Numbered from the stretch's first letter, positions 19,343-28,015 are shown. The stretch: 49,532 nucleotides of DNA from an uncultured Flavobacterium sp. (GCA_947632215.1 CANROJ010000013.1:1-49532); one strand, 5' to 3'. The notes: generated by a model from the letters alone, not told the origin. Made by a program: numbers and translations.

Positions 19343-19430
19343 AAAAAGTTTACTTTCTACTTATTTTAACGAGGGGTTAAAATATAGGGGGTAAACTTTT
19401 TTTTGTGCCATTTTTTTTGAAAAAAATGGC
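19343..19430. other. Stacked hairpins upstream of the glnN promoter
   Basis: An outer stem (19343-19353 with 19391-19401) encloses an inner stem (19362-19370 with 19376-19384, loop GAGGG) and is followed by T residues to 19404. A second hairpin pairs 19407-19417 with 19420-19430. The first could act as a back-up terminator; the G-runs at 19373 and 19387 stand out in this AT-rich DNA. Confidence 0.5.
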
Positions 19431-19477
19431 TATAAAAACAAATTTTATTTTTTTTGTATAAAAAAACAGGGGGTGTG

Positions 19478-19506
19478 TTGTAGTTTTTTACTTTTTCATT
19501 ACATTT
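19478..19506 (+). promoter_or_regulatory. Promoter of glnN that decides its start codon
   Basis: TTG (19478-19480) and an exact TACATTTG (19499-19506) are separated by 18 bases, the Bacteroidota spacing. Transcription would begin near 19512, inside the upstream extension of the reading frame, so translation must begin at the ATG at 19550. Confidence 0.7.
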
Positions 19507-19549
19507 GTATGGTCAAAAAGAGGGGAACCTTTCAAAAAAAACTAAATTT

Positions 19550-21736
19550 ATGTCAACATTTCGTTTTCGAGCAATTGAGAAAGCAGCTTCAAGAGAAGTT
19601 GTACAAGTAGAGGAACTGGGTAGAAAATCATTAATTTTTGGAGACCATGTTTTTAATGATAAGGCCATGCGCCAATTTCTTACACCAGAGGCCTATCAAG
19701 CAGTTAAAAATGCACAGTTAGGAATTAAAATCGACAGAAAGCTTGCCGATTATATTGCTCTAGGTATGAAGGAATGGGCCATGAGTAAAGGGGTTACCCA
19801 CTATACGCACTGGTTTCAGCCATTAACAGGTATTACAGCAGAGAAACACGATGCTTTCTTTGAAACACAGTTTGATGGTGATCCTGTAGAGAAGTTCAAT
19901 GGTAGTCAACTTGTCCAACAAGAGCCTGATGCATCTAGTTTTCCTAGTGGTGGAATACGAAATACATTTGAAGCAAGAGGGTATACTGCTTGGGATCCTA
20001 CCTCTCCAGCTTTCATCTTTGGTAGTACTTTGTGTATACCAACGGTATTTATCTCCTATACAGGTGAAGCTTTAGATAATAAAACCCCACTTATTAAAGC
20101 TATAACGGCTGTAGATGACGCAGCAACAGAAGTAGCTAAGTATTTTGATAAAAATGTAAAGAAAGTAACTACTACTTTAGGTTGGGAACAGGAATATTTT
20201 TTAGTAGATACAGCCTTAGCAGCTTCTCGTCCAGATCTTCTAATTACAGGAAGAACTCTTTTAGGACATACCGCAGCTAAAGGACAACAGTTGGATGATC
20301 ACTATTTTGGATCAATTCCTACTCGTGTTTTAAATTATATGCATGATTTAGAAAACCACTGTATTTTATTGGGAATTCCTGTGAAAACTAGACATAATGA
20401 AGCTGCACCAAATCAATTTGAATTAGCCCCTATCTTTGAAGAGACTAATTTAGCGGTAGATCATAATTCTTTATTAATGGATGTTATGAAAAAAGTGGCT
20501 GAAAAACATTCTTTTAAAGTATTGTTCCATGAAAAACCTTTTAAAGGGGTGAATGGTTCTGGAAAACATAATAACTGGTCTTTAGCCACAGATACAGGAA
20601 TTAATTTACTAAGTCCAAGTAAGACACCAAAGAGCAACTTGCAGTTCTTGACTTTCTTTATTAACACAATCAAGGCAGTCAATGATAATGAAGAGTTATT
20701 GCGTTCTTATATTGCATCGGCTAGTAACGATCACCGCCTAGGTGCTAATGAAGCTCCTCCAGCTATTATGTCTGTATTTATTGGTAGACAACTTACCAAG
20801 GTTTTAATGGAGCTTAAAGATGTAACTGACGGAAAACTATCTCCAGAGGAAAAGACAGATTTAAAACTAAATGTGGTAGGGAAAATTCCTGATTTACTTT
20901 TAGATAATACTGATCGTAACCGTACATCTCCTTTTGCGTTTACGGGAAATAAGTTTGAGTTTAGAGCAGTGGGATCTACCCAGAACTGTGCTGGGCCAAT
21001 GACGGCATTAAACACAATTGTTGCAAAGCAGTTAAGAGACTTTAAAAAACAAGTAGATACTTTAATGCAAAAAGATGAGCTTAAAAGAGATGAGGCTATA
21101 TTCAATGTTTTAAGAGAGTATATCAAAGACAGCGAGCGTATTTTATTTGAAGGAGATGGATATAGTCAAGAATGGGCTGATGAAGCAAATAGACGTGGAT
21201 TGAGCAATAATAAAGCTACACCAGAGGCTTTAAAAGTTAGAGTAAGTAAGAGTTCTCTAGATATATTTGAGCAAATGGGAGTTATGAGTAACATTGAAAT
21301 GGAATCTCGTTATGAAATTGAGCTAGAAGAGTATGTGAAAAAGCTGCAAATCGAGGCTAGAGTTCTTGGCGATATAGCTAGAAATCACGTAATTCCAACA
21401 GCCATTAAGTACCAAAATATTGTAATTGAAAACGTAAAAGGACTTAAAGAAATTTTCAAAGGGAAAGAGTTTGAAAATATTGCAGAAGAGCAGTTGCAAA
21501 TCATCAAACAAATTTCAGAACATATTGCCCAAATTAATCATAATGTTACTGGAATGATCAATCAAAGAAAGAAGTCTAATCACTTGACAAATATGTATGA
21601 TCAAGCATATAGTTATTGTTATGATGTTAAGCCTTATTTCGATGTAATTCGCTACCATAGTGATAAATTAGAACTATTGGTGGATAATGAACTTTGGACA
21701 TTAACAAAGTATAGAGAATTACTTTTTATTAATTAG
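19550..21736 (+). CDS. glnN: Glutamine synthetase type III
   Basis: GSIII makes glutamine from glutamate, ammonia and ATP and is the usual glutamine synthetase of Bacteroidota. The 728-residue length from the ATG at 19550 fits GSIII (about 700-730) and not GSI or GSII. Motifs seen: GSTLCIPTVFISYTGEALD, GWEQEYFLVD (Glu ligands of the metal site), NEAAPNQFELAPIFE, GVNGSGKHNNWS (ATP/His site), NDHRLGANEAPPA and NRTSPFAFTGNKFEFRAVG. A long helical C-terminal region follows, as in the family. The frame is open from 19505, but the promoter box covers that part. It is monocistronic with its own terminator; nitrogen control is expected but no known site was recognised. Confidence 0.97.
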   Translation: MSTFRFRAIEKAASREVVQVEELGRKSLIFGDHVFNDKAMRQFLTPEAYQAVKNAQLGIKIDRKLADYIALGMKEWAMSKGVTHYTHWFQPLTGITAEKHDAFFETQFDGDPVEKFNGSQLVQQEPDASSFPSGGIRNTFEARGYTAWDPTSPAFIFGSTLCIPTVFISYTGEALDNKTPLIKAITAVDDAATEVAKYFDKNVKKVTTTLGWEQEYFLVDTALAASRPDLLITGRTLLGHTAAKGQQLDDHYFGSIPTRVLNYMHDLENHCILLGIPVKTRHNEAAPNQFELAPIFEETNLAVDHNSLLMDVMKKVAEKHSFKVLFHEKPFKGVNGSGKHNNWSLATDTGINLLSPSKTPKSNLQFLTFFINTIKAVNDNEELLRSYIASASNDHRLGANEAPPAIMSVFIGRQLTKVLMELKDVTDGKLSPEEKTDLKLNVVGKIPDLLLDNTDRNRTSPFAFTGNKFEFRAVGSTQNCAGPMTALNTIVAKQLRDFKKQVDTLMQKDELKRDEAIFNVLREYIKDSERILFEGDGYSQEWADEANRRGLSNNKATPEALKVRVSKSSLDIFEQMGVMSNIEMESRYEIELEEYVKKLQIEARVLGDIARNHVIPTAIKYQNIVIENVKGLKEIFKGKEFENIAEEQLQIIKQISEHIAQINHNVTGMINQRKKSNHLTNMYDQAYSYCYDVKPYFDVIRYHSDKLELLVDNELWTLTKYRELLFIN

Positions 21737-21773
21737 GATACACACTATCACTATAACAACACACACTTTATTT

Positions 21774-21806
21774 AAAAAGGGGGACTATGCAGATAGTCCT
21801 CTTTTT
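21774..21806 (+). terminator. Terminator of glnN
   Basis: 15-bp stem (21774-21788 with 21793-21806, with G-T pairs) with a 4-base loop; the right arm ends in five T. Confidence 0.85.
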
Positions 21807-22066
21807 GTTTATAAAAAAGCTATACTAATTATACTTTCGCAATTGATCACCCATCAAGGATTTAGCCAGTTTTAGAATTCATAAGTCTTGTTTAGAGATC
21901 TTAATCAATTGTAATTGACCAAGATTACTTGGTTTTAGTGTAATATATTACCTATATCGGTAATAATAGATACCCAGAATGGTAGAGGGGATAATAGCAG
22001 TTAATTATAAATATAGTGTAATGCTTAACAATGCTAAAAAATAAAAGTTAGATAAAATATCTTAAT
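21807..22066. other. Gene-free spacer with two short dyads
   Basis: No ORF is supported. Two clean dyads lie close together: ACCAAG-ATTA-CTTGGT at 21918-21933 and ATTACC-6-GGTAAT at 21947-21964. They are not near a gene start on either strand, so their meaning is open. Confidence 0.35.
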
Positions 22067-22105
22067 AAAAAAAGGCTGAGACATTTTTAAAATGCCCAGC
22101 CTTTT
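22067..22105 (-). terminator. Terminator of the META lipoprotein gene
   Basis: AAAAGGCTG (22070-22078) pairs with CAGCCTTTT (22097-22105), with an inner CATTTT/AAAATG stem; on the minus strand the hairpin is followed by a T-run. Confidence 0.85.
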
Positions 22106-22129
22106 CTAATATTTACTACCTATACTAGT

Positions 22130-22954
22130 TTAGTTTTTAGTAAAACGCAGTACTACCATATTATCTTGATTTAATAAAATAAGCTCTTGATTTTCAACTT
22201 TATAGTGAGTAGTAGAATTTAAGTTTTCTGTAAATAAATTCTCTTGCACCCCATCACAGAACTTTCTTGTCATTGCTAATCTATCAAAAGCAATTTGTGA
22301 GTCTTTTACTTGAAATTCACCATTAAAGGTATTACATCCGGTATTTCCGTTTATACTGTTCTCTTGGAAGTTAAGGGTAGGAAGTCCCATTGGGAATCTA
22401 TCTGCAACACTTAACAAGCTTCTATCTAAAGGCTGGATAAAAGATAATTTCCATTTCGTACCATCAAGGTTTACCACTTGAGCTACTTCTGGTTGTTTTT
22501 CAAAAGTCATCACTTTAGTATCTCCAGAGTACAACACTAATTTTTGATCTTCAATTTTAAAGTCAGTAACTTGGTTTAACGCTTTTTTGAAAGTATAATC
22601 AGCAACCCCATTACACGCCATCATTGTTGAGGCTAAATTTTCTCCTATTTTAAGGCCGTTTGTACCACTAACTTGGTAGGATCCAAATATACCATTGCAA
22701 CCATCATTTCCATTTAAAGTTCTTTCTTGGGTGTTAAAGTTAAGACTAGGGGTCTTGCCAGGGAATAACTCATGTAAAGACTTTTCTTCACTATAGGTAT
22801 GGCTTAAAGAATGTAGTGTCCAGTTACCTTCTAAGTGTTTGTCATTAGATACTTCTTGGGTTTGTTCTTCCATAGTAACAGGAGTTTTTGCAGTTTTACA
22901 GCCTATTGCTGATAGCGATAAAAGAGCTGTAAGTAAGATTAGATTTTTTCTCAT
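22130..22954 (-). CDS. Lipoprotein with two META (HslJ-like) domains
   Basis: From the ATG at 22954 the product has 274 residues and begins MRKNLILLTALLSLSAIGC, a lipoprotein signal with cysteine 19. Two META domains follow: about 35-145 (GNWTLHSL, LNGNDGCNGIFGSYQV, MMACNG) and about 155-274 (GTKWKLSF, INGNTGCNTFNGEFQV, LAMTRKFCDG). META domains occur in heat-shock protein HslJ and in secreted proteins of parasites; their molecular role is not settled. The two copies have the same Cys pair spacing, suggesting internal duplication. The frame runs up to 22999, but an exact -7 box at 22975-22982 lies inside that extension. Confidence 0.88.
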   Translation of the reverse strand: MRKNLILLTALLSLSAIGCKTAKTPVTMEEQTQEVSNDKHLEGNWTLHSLSHTYSEEKSLHELFPGKTPSLNFNTQERTLNGNDGCNGIFGSYQVSGTNGLKIGENLASTMMACNGVADYTFKKALNQVTDFKIEDQKLVLYSGDTKVMTFEKQPEVAQVVNLDGTKWKLSFIQPLDRSLLSVADRFPMGLPTLNFQENSINGNTGCNTFNGEFQVKDSQIAFDRLAMTRKFCDGVQENLFTENLNSTTHYKVENQELILLNQDNMVVLRFTKN

Positions 22955-22974
22955 TTTATTTTTTTTTGTTAAAT

Positions 22975-22982
22975 CAAATATA
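22975..22982 (-). promoter_or_regulatory. -7 promoter box for the META lipoprotein
   Basis: Minus-strand TATATTTG, 21 bases before the ATG at 22954; it rules out the longer start at 22999. Confidence 0.55.
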
Positions 22983-23417
22983 CGCAAAATATATGGCATA
23001 AATCTACCTATGTGAGCCCAACAAAGTATATATACCTTGTTTTTAGTTAAATGTCCATGGGTAAACTATTGTGTTAGTAATACTAAGAGTGGGGGTTATG
23101 TAAAATAGTAAAAAAGTTTTAATATGTTTAACTATATTTTAAGTGGTTAAATATATGATAAGTAGAGGAATTTAGGTTGTTGATAGTATTGGGAATTAAT
23201 TCTGTCTTTTGACTAAATATATGTTAAATAAGGTGGTTAATTTTAATATAAAGTGTAATATTATTAAAAATTTGTATGTTGGTGTTGCTGAAATGTTTTT
23301 TATTTCATTTTGGTTAATGCAAATCACTAGTATGAGTGCTTTAAAAACTCATTTAATAGTAAAGTTCCGATGTTATATTACAAGAAAATTATTTTAAAGT
23401 AATAAAAAATTTCAAGA
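22983..23417. other. AT-rich spacer between divergent genes
   Basis: 435 bases. A 62-codon frame at 23209-23397 has no promoter box or ribosome site and an unconvincing composition, so it is not called. No repeats were seen. Confidence 0.45.
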
Positions 23418-24062
23418 ATGTTAGAAGCTTCCAAAATTTTATATAAGATAAAAAAGATAATGGGTCTTAAAACGAGTTTAGAATTAGCTAAATTGCTAAA
23501 TGTTAAGCCAAATACTCTTTCGTCTTGGAAAAAACGCAATAGCCTACAATTTGAAACTATTATAGAACTCTGCGTTAAACACAATATAGATTTAAATGAG
23601 TTGTTTGCCGATAGTGTTAGTAAAAAAAATGCTATTTCGAACTCTCAAACTAGAGTTAAAATGATTGAGATAGGTCAATACTTGGAGTATTTTCTTAATC
23701 CGAAGCAAGTTTTGCAGAATACCAAAAGTGGAGTTTTTCCAACCACCGAACCACTTGATATAGCTTTTCAAGTAGCCTCGCAAAGCATGTCTCCTGCCAT
23801 ACCTTTGTCTTGTTATGTGTTGACAAAAAAGGTGGAAGTTTCTCAGGTAACACCTCAGAGCATTTATGTGTATAGTGTTCAAGATAAAGGACTTTTTTTA
23901 TGCCGTTTACAAAAGGTAAGTTCGTCTAATACATTGTTGTTTGTAAGTGATAACCCTAATGTAATTAATATGGAAATAGAGCCTTGTTCAATTAAAGAGA
24001 TATTTGAGGTGCGTGCTTTATTTTATCCAAATTTGGATCACTTAGGTAATTTGGTAGATTAA
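23418..24062 (+). CDS. CI-repressor-like HTH protein with S24/LexA-like C-terminal domain
   Basis: The 214-residue product starts with a phage-CI-type helix-turn-helix (about 5-65: SLELAKLLNVKPNTLSSWKKR, then FETIIELCVKHNIDLNELF). A C-terminal LexA/S24-like fold follows (about 110-205). The nucleophile motif is kept as SQSMSPAI (Ser123), but the place of the general-base lysine reads FLCRLQ, with Cys162 where VKRL is usual, and no Ala-Gly or Cys-Gly cleavage pair is seen near 104. I infer a regulator that does not self-cleave. No phage genes are nearby, and similar chromosomal genes are, to my memory, common in flavobacteria. It precedes ung by 71 bases on the same strand. Confidence 0.8.
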   Translation: MLEASKILYKIKKIMGLKTSLELAKLLNVKPNTLSSWKKRNSLQFETIIELCVKHNIDLNELFADSVSKKNAISNSQTRVKMIEIGQYLEYFLNPKQVLQNTKSGVFPTTEPLDIAFQVASQSMSPAIPLSCYVLTKKVEVSQVTPQSIYVYSVQDKGLFLCRLQKVSSSNTLLFVSDNPNVINMEIEPCSIKEIFEVRALFYPNLDHLGNLVD

Positions 24063-24133
24063 TTGGGCTGGCTAGTAGAAATAGTATTAAGTTTTGTATT
24101 TTTGAGCTATTCTATATTTTTTATAATAAGTAC

Positions 24134-24802
24134 ATGCAGTGGATTAAGGAAGATACTTGGGCAGGTATTCTACATACCCAAAAAGATCAAAAGTATTTTA
24201 GGGAATTACAGGATTTTGTAGATCTGCAATATCAAACAAAAATAGTATACCCCAAGCAAGAGGATATTTTTAATGCTTTAGAATTAACACCATTTGATAA
24301 GGTTAAGGTTGTTATTTTAGGGCAAGATCCTTACCATGGAGAGTTTCAAGCCAATGGCTTGAGTTTTTCGGTAAACAAAGGGGTTAAAGTGCCACCATCT
24401 TTAGTAAATATTTTCAAGGAGATGGACAGTGATATTGGAGTGCGAAATTTGTTAAACGGGGATTTAAGTCCTTGGGCAAAACAGGGGGTTTTATTGTTAA
24501 ATGCTACTTTAACAGTTGAGCAGAAAAGTCCTGGATCTCATCAGAACAGGGGCTGGGAAACCTTTACTGACTACATTATTGAAGAGTTGTCTGCTAAAAC
24601 AGAGGGACTAGTTTTTGTTTTATGGGGAAGTTATGCCCAGAAAAAAGGAAAGAATATAAATAGTCAAAAGCATTTAGTTATTAAAAGCGCTCATCCTTCT
24701 CCCTTGTCTGTTTATAGAGGCTTTTATGGAAGTAAGCCATTTTCGCAAATAAATTCTTATTTGAGTTCTCAAGGAAAAAAAATTATTGATTGGAAATTAT
24801 AA
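24134..24802 (+). CDS. ung: Uracil-DNA glycosylase
   Basis: Family 1 UDG removes uracil from DNA at the start of base-excision repair. The 222-residue protein has the catalytic water-activating motif GQDPYHGEFQANGL (Asp65) and the HPSPLSVYRGF loop (His187) that stabilises the leaving base, plus LLNATLTVE and the uracil-binding NRGWETFTD. Length is normal. It follows the CI/S24-like gene with a short gap and may share its transcript, which would link a LexA-like regulator to a repair gene, but no operator was identified. Confidence 0.97.
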   Translation: MQWIKEDTWAGILHTQKDQKYFRELQDFVDLQYQTKIVYPKQEDIFNALELTPFDKVKVVILGQDPYHGEFQANGLSFSVNKGVKVPPSLVNIFKEMDSDIGVRNLLNGDLSPWAKQGVLLLNATLTVEQKSPGSHQNRGWETFTDYIIEELSAKTEGLVFVLWGSYAQKKGKNINSQKHLVIKSAHPSPLSVYRGFYGSKPFSQINSYLSSQGKKIIDWKL

Positions 24803-24971
24803 CCACTACAAGTGTTTTTGATAAGAGTGTACTAGGAAAGTTAATTTTTGAATTATTTTTAATAAAATAAAAAAAGACGCTTTAAAGAAGTATCTTTCTA
24901 TTGAAAAGAAAGGTAATAAAACAGTACATTAAATATTATAATAACGAGCGAATCCGCATTAATTGAAATGG

Positions 24972-25005
24972 AATGAGCCCGGTAGAATACCGAGCTCATT
25001 ATATT
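24972..25005 (-). repeat. Hairpin repeat, second copy of the 12401 element
   Basis: The sequence is an almost complete inverted repeat (AATGAGC-C-CGGTA, GAA loop, TACCG-A-GCTCATT). Its reverse complement shares the first 20 bases exactly with 12401-12420 and the last 9 with 12427-12435. It lies 88 bases after the stop of the proline dehydrogenase gene and may be its terminator, though no T-run follows. Confidence 0.6.
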
Positions 25006-25092
25006 AAACAGATTGCATAACTTCGTCCAACTTTTTGGGGTCAGTCCATGGATTAATCCATAAGGTGTTTTTTATTATATGCAAGAAACAAA

Positions 25093-26265
25093 TTACATGT
25101 TTCTTCTTTTCATTTCTTTTGTAATTAAATCTAATTCTCTGTTAGTTTGTCCCTCTACAGATGTGTTTTCTTGGGCTCTACGAATTAAATATGGAATAAC
25201 TTCTTTTACTGGACCAAAAGGAAGGTATTTTGCAACATTGTAATTTAACTTAGCTAAGTTAAAACTCATATTGTCACTCATTCCATATAGTTGTCCGAAG
25301 AATAATCTTTTGTCTTGATGAGCAATATTTTTCTCCTGCATTAATTCCATAATCAAGTATGCGCTATCTTCATTGTGAGTTCCAGCAAATAATGCCATTG
25401 TGTCGATGTTGTCAATCATAAAACGAACCCCTTGATTATAGTTAAGATCCGTAGCAGCTTTGTCTACACAAATTGGAGATTTGTAGCCTTTCTCATCAGC
25501 TCTTTCTCTTTCTATTTCCATATATGCACCACGTACCACTTTCATACCTACATGGAAACCTTCTTGCTTTGCAGTTTTGTGTAAGTCTTTTAGCCACTCT
25601 AAACGATCCCAGCGGTAAAATTGTGCTGTATTGTAAATAAGTGCTTTTTCTTTATTGTATTTACGCATCATATCAAGACAAATCTCATCTGCTGCATCTT
25701 GCATCCAGCTGTGCTCTGCATCAATTAATAGAAGAACATCGTTATCAAAAGCATACTTACACGCCATATTAAAACGGTATAAAATACGTTCCCATTCGGC
25801 TTGTTCTGTTGCAGTAAACTCTTTGCCTTCTCCCTTTTTTACAAACATGTCAAAACGTCCAAAACCTGTTGGTTTGAAAACAGCAAAAGGAATTGCATCT
25901 GGGCGTTCTTGTGCAAATTTGATTGTCTTTAAAGTCATGTTTAAAGCTGCATCAAATTGCTCTTCTGTTTCCTTTCCTTCTACAGAGTAATCTAAAACAG
26001 AAGCGACTTTACCCTTAGCGTACATTTTATCTACTACAGATAAACAATCCTCTTCGCTTATTCCTCCACAAAAATGGTCGAAAACAGTTGCACGAATTAA
26101 ACCAGTTACTGGTAAGTTAGTCTTGATAGCAAAGTTAGCTAACGAAGACCCTATCTTAACTAAAGTAGGTTTACTAATCATTTTGAAAAGAAAATGCGCT
26201 CTCCTTAATTCCTTATTGTTCTTTAAGGCGAATGCTACCTCGGTGTTGTTGAATAATTTTTCCAT
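25093..26265 (-). CDS. Proline dehydrogenase (stand-alone PRODH)
   Basis: FAD enzyme that oxidises proline to pyrroline-5-carboxylate at the membrane, feeding electrons to quinone. The 390-residue product holds only the PRODH barrel: KPTGFGRFDMF, LLIDAEHSWMQDAAD, GMKVVRGAYMEIERERA, and RLFFGQLYGMSDNMS followed by YLPFGPVKEVIPYLIRRAQE (the conserved YxxxRRxxE substrate motif as YLIRRAQE). There is no P5C dehydrogenase fusion as in PutA; the partner must be elsewhere. A -7 box at 26288-26295 fits the start. It is divergent from aroB. Confidence 0.95.
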   Translation of the reverse strand: MEKLFNNTEVAFALKNNKELRRAHFLFKMISKPTLVKIGSSLANFAIKTNLPVTGLIRATVFDHFCGGISEEDCLSVVDKMYAKGKVASVLDYSVEGKETEEQFDAALNMTLKTIKFAQERPDAIPFAVFKPTGFGRFDMFVKKGEGKEFTATEQAEWERILYRFNMACKYAFDNDVLLLIDAEHSWMQDAADEICLDMMRKYNKEKALIYNTAQFYRWDRLEWLKDLHKTAKQEGFHVGMKVVRGAYMEIERERADEKGYKSPICVDKAATDLNYNQGVRFMIDNIDTMALFAGTHNEDSAYLIMELMQEKNIAHQDKRLFFGQLYGMSDNMSFNLAKLNYNVAKYLPFGPVKEVIPYLIRRAQENTSVEGQTNRELDLITKEMKRRNM

Positions 26266-26287
26266 TATTATAACTAAAATCAGTGTG

Positions 26288-26295
26288 CAAATATA
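26288..26295 (-). promoter_or_regulatory. -7 promoter box for proline dehydrogenase
   Basis: Minus-strand TATATTTG ends 23 bases before the ATG at 26265. Confidence 0.55.
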
Positions 26296-26612
26296 GATAC
26301 TCTTTTCATAATAATTAAAAACTTTTGTGTTTAATATTAAAAAATCTAACTAAAAAGTGATATGCTCATAAATAAAGAAACAAAGCATTAGATAGTTCGT
26401 AAAAAAGCTGCTTAAAAACTAAAATATTTGCATTATAATGTTTAAATAAAGTTGTTTTTAAATTTTTTTTCAATAATATATTTTTTATTTATAATAATAC
26501 TGCATAATTTTAGAATATAATTGTATAAAATTTATTTAAAATAGAGGATGTAATTAATAAAACAAGTGTGGGAAATATTTGAAATTTAGGTGTATTTTTA
26601 AATAATTATAAG
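26296..26612. other. Very AT-rich divergent spacer
   Basis: About 317 bases dominated by A and T runs between the PRODH promoter and aroB. No ORF, hairpin with T-run, or repeat was recognised. A weak TTACTTTG box at 26613-26620 may serve aroB. Confidence 0.4.
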
Positions 26613-26644
26613 TTACTTTGTTAGTAGAGAAACAATCACATAAA

Positions 26645-27724
26645 ATGGAGATAATAAAAGCGGATAACTACGATATACTAATAGGGATGCAAGGCTATGA
26701 TAAGCTAGGCGAATATATAAACCAGAGAAAATATTCTAAACTATTTATTCTATGTGATAATAATACCAATGAATATTGTATGGCTCATTTCTTAGCCAAT
26801 TTGCCAGTTCAGGTTGGTTTCGAGATTATAGAAATTGAATCAGGAGAACAAAACAAAGTATTGGAAATCGCCCAAGGAGTTATTCAAAGTATGTTAGAAT
26901 TAGGTGGGGATCGAAAAAGTGCTATGATTACTTTAGGTGGAGGTGTAATTACTGATCTAGGTGGATTTGTAGCTTCTATTTATATGAGAGGCATAGACTG
27001 TTTTAATGTACCAACGACACTTCTTTCGATGGTTGATGCCTCGGTTGGAGGTAAGACAGGAGTAGATTGTGATGGGATTAAAAACTGTATAGGAACTTTT
27101 TCTAACCCTAAGATGGTGGTTGTTGATGTTACTTACTTAGAGACTCTAGCTTCGGATCAATTCAAAAGTGGTTATGCAGAGATGCTCAAACATGGCTTAA
27201 TTGTAGATCCAGAATATTATCACTTTTTAAAAGATATTTCGCAGATTGACTTAGATCATTTACCTTTCTTAATATACAGAAGTATTCAAATAAAGGCAGA
27301 GGTGGTGAAAGAAGATCCTTTAGAAGATAACCTTAGGAAAATTTTGAATTTTGGCCATACTATTGGCCATGCTATCGAAAGTTATTTTTTGTCTAATGAA
27401 CAAAAAACCACCCTATTACATGGTCAGGCTATTGCAATAGGAATGATTATTGAGGCTTATATGTCTTGTGAGATATTAGATTTACCACATAATCAATACC
27501 TAGATATTAAAAAACATATAGAGAATATTTTTGGTAAAGTAGAAATTAGTCTTCAAGACCAGGAACAAATTTTACATTGGTTGAAATTCGATAAGAAAAA
27601 CACCTATGGACAAATTAAATGTGTTTTATTAAAGCAAATTGGAGTTGCTTCTTATGATATAGAGGTGCAAAAAGACCTGATTACCAAAGGCTTTGAAGCC
27701 TATAGAGAACAACTTTTAAAATAA
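26645..27724 (+). CDS. aroB: 3-dehydroquinate synthase
   Basis: AroB converts DAHP to 3-dehydroquinate, step two of the shikimate pathway, using NAD and a divalent metal. From the ATG at 26645 the product has 359 residues. Motifs: GGGVITDLGGFVAS, PTTLLSMVDASVGGKTGVD, GYAEMLKHGLI with the metal-binding Glu, and LNFGHTIGHAIES and LLHGQAIAIGM with metal-binding His. The frame is open from a TTG at 26618, but that overlaps a -7-like box and adds nonconserved residues, so the ATG is preferred. It is not clustered with other aro genes here; it precedes the polyamine genes on the same strand. Confidence 0.95.
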   Translation: MEIIKADNYDILIGMQGYDKLGEYINQRKYSKLFILCDNNTNEYCMAHFLANLPVQVGFEIIEIESGEQNKVLEIAQGVIQSMLELGGDRKSAMITLGGGVITDLGGFVASIYMRGIDCFNVPTTLLSMVDASVGGKTGVDCDGIKNCIGTFSNPKMVVVDVTYLETLASDQFKSGYAEMLKHGLIVDPEYYHFLKDISQIDLDHLPFLIYRSIQIKAEVVKEDPLEDNLRKILNFGHTIGHAIESYFLSNEQKTTLLHGQAIAIGMIIEAYMSCEILDLPHNQYLDIKKHIENIFGKVEISLQDQEQILHWLKFDKKNTYGQIKCVLLKQIGVASYDIEVQKDLITKGFEAYREQLLK

Positions 27725-27757
27725 TAGACATTTTATTTTTTCATTTGTTTATTTTAT

Positions 27758-28015
27758 TACATTTGCCACGTGAAAAAGGACGTTATATATATTGAATTTT
27801 GCCAGAGTAAAACAATGGCATTAGAGCCTTTTGTTAGGAAGCAAAAAGCTGATTTTGTATATACTATTATTAAATATTTTAAGCAGGCATTGAACTCATT
27901 TCGTTTTCAACATCGGCTTTCTATTATGTTTGCTAATATTAGAGTTTGAAAAATGGTATTTTTAAAACCTTTTCAAATTTATATTTATTAACTATTTTTA
28001 AAATTGATATTTCAG
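27758..28015 (+). promoter_or_regulatory. Promoter and long leader of speA
   Basis: An exact TACATTTG (27758-27765) would start a transcript near 27772, leaving a leader of about 244 bases before the speA ATG. The leader carries an open frame in one phase from GTG 27770 or ATG 27815 to the stop at 27947-27949. Confidence 0.5.
27815..27949 (+). CDS. Possible 44-residue leader ORF upstream of speA
   Basis: The frame starts MALEPFVRKQKADFVYTII and is basic, with several Arg and Lys, ending ANIRV. It ends 66 bases before speA. The frame also runs back to a GTG at 27770, but that codon is at the predicted transcription start. No clear ribosome site is seen. It may be a leader peptide or chance; composition alone cannot decide. 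Confidence 0.25.
   Translation: MALEPFVRKQKADFVYTIIKYFKQALNSFRFQHRLSIMFANIRV

Noticed and set aside
20731..21126. 131-codon minus-strand frame inside glnN
   Set aside because: Shadow of conserved GSIII motifs on the plus strand; no promoter or homology expected.
23209..23397. 62-codon frame upstream of the CI-like gene
   Set aside because: No promoter box, no ribosome site, low-complexity composition; chance frame in AT-rich DNA.
23418..24062. Prophage remnant suggested by the CI-type repressor
   Set aside because: No integrase, structural or lysis genes, attachment repeats or tRNA target nearby; neighbours are housekeeping genes.
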